Assembly (NCBI GenBank): GCA_004356105.1
Contig: SMYC01000097.1
Coordinates: 1-64,000, forward strand
Length of the DNA stretch: 64,000 nt
Direction: 5' to 3'
Source: Acidobacteriota bacterium
GTDB lineage: Bacteria; Acidobacteriota; Vicinamibacteria; Marinacidobacterales; SMYC01
Below, piece after piece: positions 61,717 to 64,000 of this stretch (within the stretch, counting starts at the first letter, position 1; each line of letters starts with the position of its first letter). The position numbers and the translations under genes are program-made. The notes under the pieces are model-generated. The model ran no database searches. It was given only the letters and a program-made list of their open reading frames with translations, and was not told the origin of the DNA.

Positions 61717-62220
61717 TTGCAAGCGATCGGCCCCCCACGAGGCGGATCTTCGTGCGGATCAGAACGCTTCAGTCTAGAGGCTAGAGCCTGGGCGCACTCC
61801 GCTTGCAACAGCGTGAAGAGCTCGTCCATGCGGGCGAGACGGGTGCGAAAAGTGACGGGGTTGACGCGAAAACACCACTGGCCTTTGAGTACGGTCGTCG
61901 AGATCCAGAACCGTCCCGCGGACTCGATGTGCGTCGCGACATGTTTGTGGAGGTGCTTCATGACCTTTTCGGCGAGCCGGCTCGATGCTCTCTCGTAGCG
62001 CAGGCAGATCGCCGACATGCGTGGACGAAACCTGGGCTTGAAGTCCTCGCTCGCCTCGGCAAGCGAGTAGAAGTGCTCCGCCTGTGCCACGTTCGCCGAC
62101 GGCCTTCGTCCCGTAACGCTTCTAGCTCATCCAGACTTCTACGCCCACGAGATAGTCGGTGAGTAGATCAACGACCTCGTGTTCGAGGCGTTGCAGCTCC
62201 TCGGGGTCCGGTGGTGTCAT
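61671..62220 (-). pseudogene. Group II PLP-dependent decarboxylase with the middle deleted
   Basis: The ATG at 62220 opens MTPPDPEELQRLEHEVVDLL and TDYLVGVEVWMS, then a stop (about 62121): the first 32 residues of an aromatic-amino-acid/glutamate decarboxylase-like enzyme. From about 62102 to 61671 another frame gives the last quarter of the same family: EHFYSLAEASEDFKPRFRP, MSAICLRYER, VATHIESAGRFWISTTVL, WCFRVNPVTFRTRLARMDEL. Around 300 residues including the PLP lysine (HKW/HKxL region) are missing. Dead gene; original length would have been about 480. Confidence 0.75.
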
Positions 62221-62242
62221 GAAATTACGGTGCTCGACGAGA

Positions 62243-63237
62243 TCAAGTGCAGTCGTTCCAGACGAGCTTGCCGCGTCCCTGGTTTTTTGCGGCGTAGAGG
62301 CTATCGTCGGCCCGTTTCATGAGCCGCTCTGCACCGTCGCCCGCGACGAATATCGTTCCGCCCATGCTAGCGCTGGGCTCGATACAGATGTCGTCTGAGC
62401 AGACGAGCGAGAGGTCTGAGAGGGAGCGGTGGATCTCGGCCGCCCGAAACGCGGCCTCGTCGCCAGCCACTTCGGGCAGGAGCACTACGAACTCGTCGCC
62501 ACCGACGCGGCAAGGGAGGTCCGTGCGGCGCACGTTGTTGCCCAAGTGAGATCCTACGAGCGCCAGTAGCCTGTCGCCTACGCTGTGGCCGTGCGCATCG
62601 TTCACGGCCTTGAAATGATCGAGGTCGATGACGAGCGCGGCCAGCCCGGTATTTGTCTCACGCGCCCTTTCGACGAACTTGGCGAGCTGGTCGTTCAGAC
62701 AACGACGGTTGTAAAGGCCAGTGAGCTCGTCGGTATGCGCGAGCACGTGCGTTGCGTCTCGCTCCTCGCGCGTACGCCTGAGGTAGTCGATAGCGCGTAT
62801 GAGCTCTTCGTCGCGCGATCTCACGTCACCGGCGAGAGCCTGCTCCGAGGCGACGAGATAGGCACAGGTCTCCTGCAGAAGCGAACATAACAGTTGCGGA
62901 TGCTCCTGCTTCAGACGCGTCGTTGTCGCGGACCCGACCTCCTTGAGGCGACACGGCGTACGTGCCGTGGCGGTTGCCGTCCGATGGCTTCCGCGAGCCA
63001 GGAGCGAAATTTCGCCGAAGAATTGCCGGGAACGCAGGTTCTTTGGCTCCTTGCCTTCCGGAAATGAAGCTCGATTACGCCCTCGTCGATGACGTACATG
63101 CTGTCGCCGAGGTCGCCCTCGCGAAAGAGTACTTCGCCCACTTCGAGGTCGATGATCCGTGCGCCCTCGGTCAAAATGCTTCGCTCGCGGGCATCGAGGA
63201 CGGCGATAGGCTCCGGCGTTCGTCGGTTCGTAGGCAA
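62243..63237 (-). pseudogene. cNMP-binding/GGDEF diguanylate cyclase, one-base frameshift
   Basis: Two minus-strand frames encode consecutive parts of one protein. The ATG at 63237 gives a cyclic-nucleotide-binding domain (GEVLFREGDLGDSMYVIDEG) to FRK near 63058. The next frame continues RQFFGEISLLARGSHRTATA, LKQEHPQLLCSLLQETCAYL and then the GGDEF domain (HTDELTGLYNRRCL, VIDLDHFKAVNDAHGH, RTDLPCRVGGDEFVVLLPE), with an RxxD inhibitory site five residues before GGDEF. One missing G in the AAGGCAAGG stretch (about 63055-63058) accounts for it; restored length about 331 residues. If real, no full protein is made, though GGDEF alone could be translated from ATG 62824. Confidence 0.8.
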
Positions 63238-63275
63238 GTTCTGTAGTGTTCCTAACTCAGGTCTATCTCCTAATC

Positions 63276-63740
63276 TTACCGGATGCGCTCGTAGACTGCG
63301 TGGGAGACGGTCTCGTTACCGCCCTCGTCGACGTTACGGTACTCGTTCTCGATAGTGTTCCCGTCCTCCGAGAGCACGTTGATGATCACGTTTACGCGGT
63401 CGCCCGTCTTGTTCATGATTTTGTTGGTCCGTTCATCGACGATCTCGACGGCGGATAGCTCCGTTCTCGAGTCACCGGTAACCGGCTGGTACTTGCCATC
63501 GAAGAACGTCACATAGCCCCACGTTCTCTTCTCGCCCTTGGCGTTCGTGGCCTCGATCGTGATGCGCATGCCGCCCTCGCCATAGGGCTCGTAGGTCATG
63601 ATGTTGAGATAGGGCGCCGGCCGATCCGACTTGAGCTTCCACTTGCCGAATCGCGGGTTCAGGCTCTCTTGCGCGGCCGTGGCGGTCATCGTCGCGGCGA
63701 CAACAGCTCCGACCATCCATAGAAGGTTTGTCTTTCGCAT
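63276..63740 (-). CDS. Secreted hypothetical protein
   Basis: 154 residues with signal peptide (LLWMVGAVVAATMTATAAQ). The body opens SLNPRFGKWKLKSD, a phrase I recognise from small periplasmic proteins of Acidobacteriota-type genomes, and is predicted beta-rich (MTYEPYGEGGMRITIEATNA, WGYVTFFDGKYQPVTGDS), suggesting a small barrel such as a lipocalin-like fold. No cysteines. Function unknown. Starts 28 bases downstream of the metallo-beta-lactamase relic on the same strand. Confidence 0.65.
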   Translation of the reverse strand: MRKTNLLWMVGAVVAATMTATAAQESLNPRFGKWKLKSDRPAPYLNIMTYEPYGEGGMRITIEATNAKGEKRTWGYVTFFDGKYQPVTGDSRTELSAVEIVDERTNKIMNKTGDRVNVIINVLSEDGNTIENEYRNVDEGGNETVSHAVYERIR

Positions 63741-63767
63741 TTATCTAGACTCCTATTGTTTCGAGAA

Positions 63768-64000
63768 TCACTTCGTTCGATAGGTCTTCGAGTAGCCGTT
63801 GCGACTATTGGTCACGGTGTAGGTGCCATCCTCGTGCAGCCTCGCGTGGATCCAGTGGGCCTCGCAGGCTTCATCGTCAGTGAGATTGGCGATCCGTTCC
63901 TCGTCGGTATTGTGCTCGCGGTCGTTCTCCACCGCGAGATGCAATTGCCCCTTCCACATCGATCCAGTAGATGTCGACCTTGTCGGCGGCCGCCGCAAGC
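63768..64000 (-). pseudogene. Metallo-beta-lactamase-fold protein with the middle deleted, partial
   Basis: At the window edge one frame reads AAADKVDIYWIDVEG, the first strand of a secreted MBL-fold family whose members continue GAATLIVTP. The next frame, from about 63955, reads EHNTDEERIANLTDDEA, AHWIHARLHEDGTYTVTNSR and NGYSKTYRTK-stop, the C-terminal end of the same family as I remember it. The HxHxDH metal centre and nearly all the body between are absent. A signal peptide is presumably beyond position 64000. Confidence 0.55.

Overview
The window is chromosomal DNA of a free-living, high-GC, Gram-negative-type bacterium. Secreted and lipid-anchored proteins, a MacA/MacB-like exporter, a Hanks-type Ser/Thr kinase, PilZ and GGDEF proteins, amidohydrolases, a DUF3179 protein and a NamZ/NagZ/MurQ cell-wall salvage set together resemble the Acidobacteriota or a neighbouring phylum. 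That placement is inference from gene content; there is no rRNA or other marker gene here. I found no tRNA, rRNA, CRISPR array, phage or insertion sequence.

Layout. 1-3.1 kb: a minus-strand overlapping trio (ketol-acid reductoisomerase-like, short-chain dehydrogenase, luciferase-like oxidoreductase) divergent from a BtpA-family gene. 3.1-5.5 kb: a helical-repeat protein and a Ser/Thr kinase that look like one gene split by a lost base. 5.6-12.1 kb: an HNH-like gene converging on an addB-addA pair in which only AddB keeps nuclease residues. 12.2-13.7 kb: a damaged CDP-alcohol phosphotransferase, a GtrA protein and two gene stubs. 13.9-18.2 kb: an adaptor, ATPase and two-permease exporter operon. 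18.4-28.6 kb: a Tat-exported HD protein, a YdjC deacetylase, a NagZ/beta-lactamase fusion lipoprotein, a three-haem flavoprotein, a membrane spermidine-synthase-like protein and a PilZ protein. 28.7-34.3 kb: alanine-glyoxylate aminotransferase, an Nramp-like transporter, IlvE, NamZ and a very acidic small protein. 34.3-39.5 kb: a DUF3179 gene interrupted by one in-frame UGA followed by a SECIS-like hairpin, then several shortened or broken genes. 39.5-48.1 kb: pirin, MurQ, a BadF-type sugar kinase, the leuA-leuC-leuD operon, Tag and a class A beta-lactamase-like protein. 48.1-54.7 kb: a glycosyltransferase relic, a methyltransferase, YgiQ, a YdeI-like protein, a ketopantoate reductase-like protein and formyl-CoA transferase. 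54.7-61.7 kb: a surface-glycan-type cluster of two GT-C membrane proteins, a methyltransferase and AsnB. 61.7-64 kb: relics of a PLP decarboxylase, a cNMP-GGDEF protein and a metallo-beta-lactamase-like protein.

How the genes fit together. NamZ (exo-muramidase), the NagZ fusion, a MurK/NagK-like kinase and MurQ could carry peptidoglycan amino sugars from the wall to GlcNAc-6-phosphate. IlvE and LeuACD belong to leucine/branched-chain amino acid synthesis; leuB is absent and the ilvC-like gene looks like a divergent paralogue. AddAB is a double-strand-break processing machine.

The most notable points are the candidate selenoprotein at 34320-35513, a set of pseudogenes that keep both ends but have lost the middle, and three otherwise intact genes broken by a single base. 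The last could be real decay or sequencing indels. All functional statements come from reading motifs; no database search was run.
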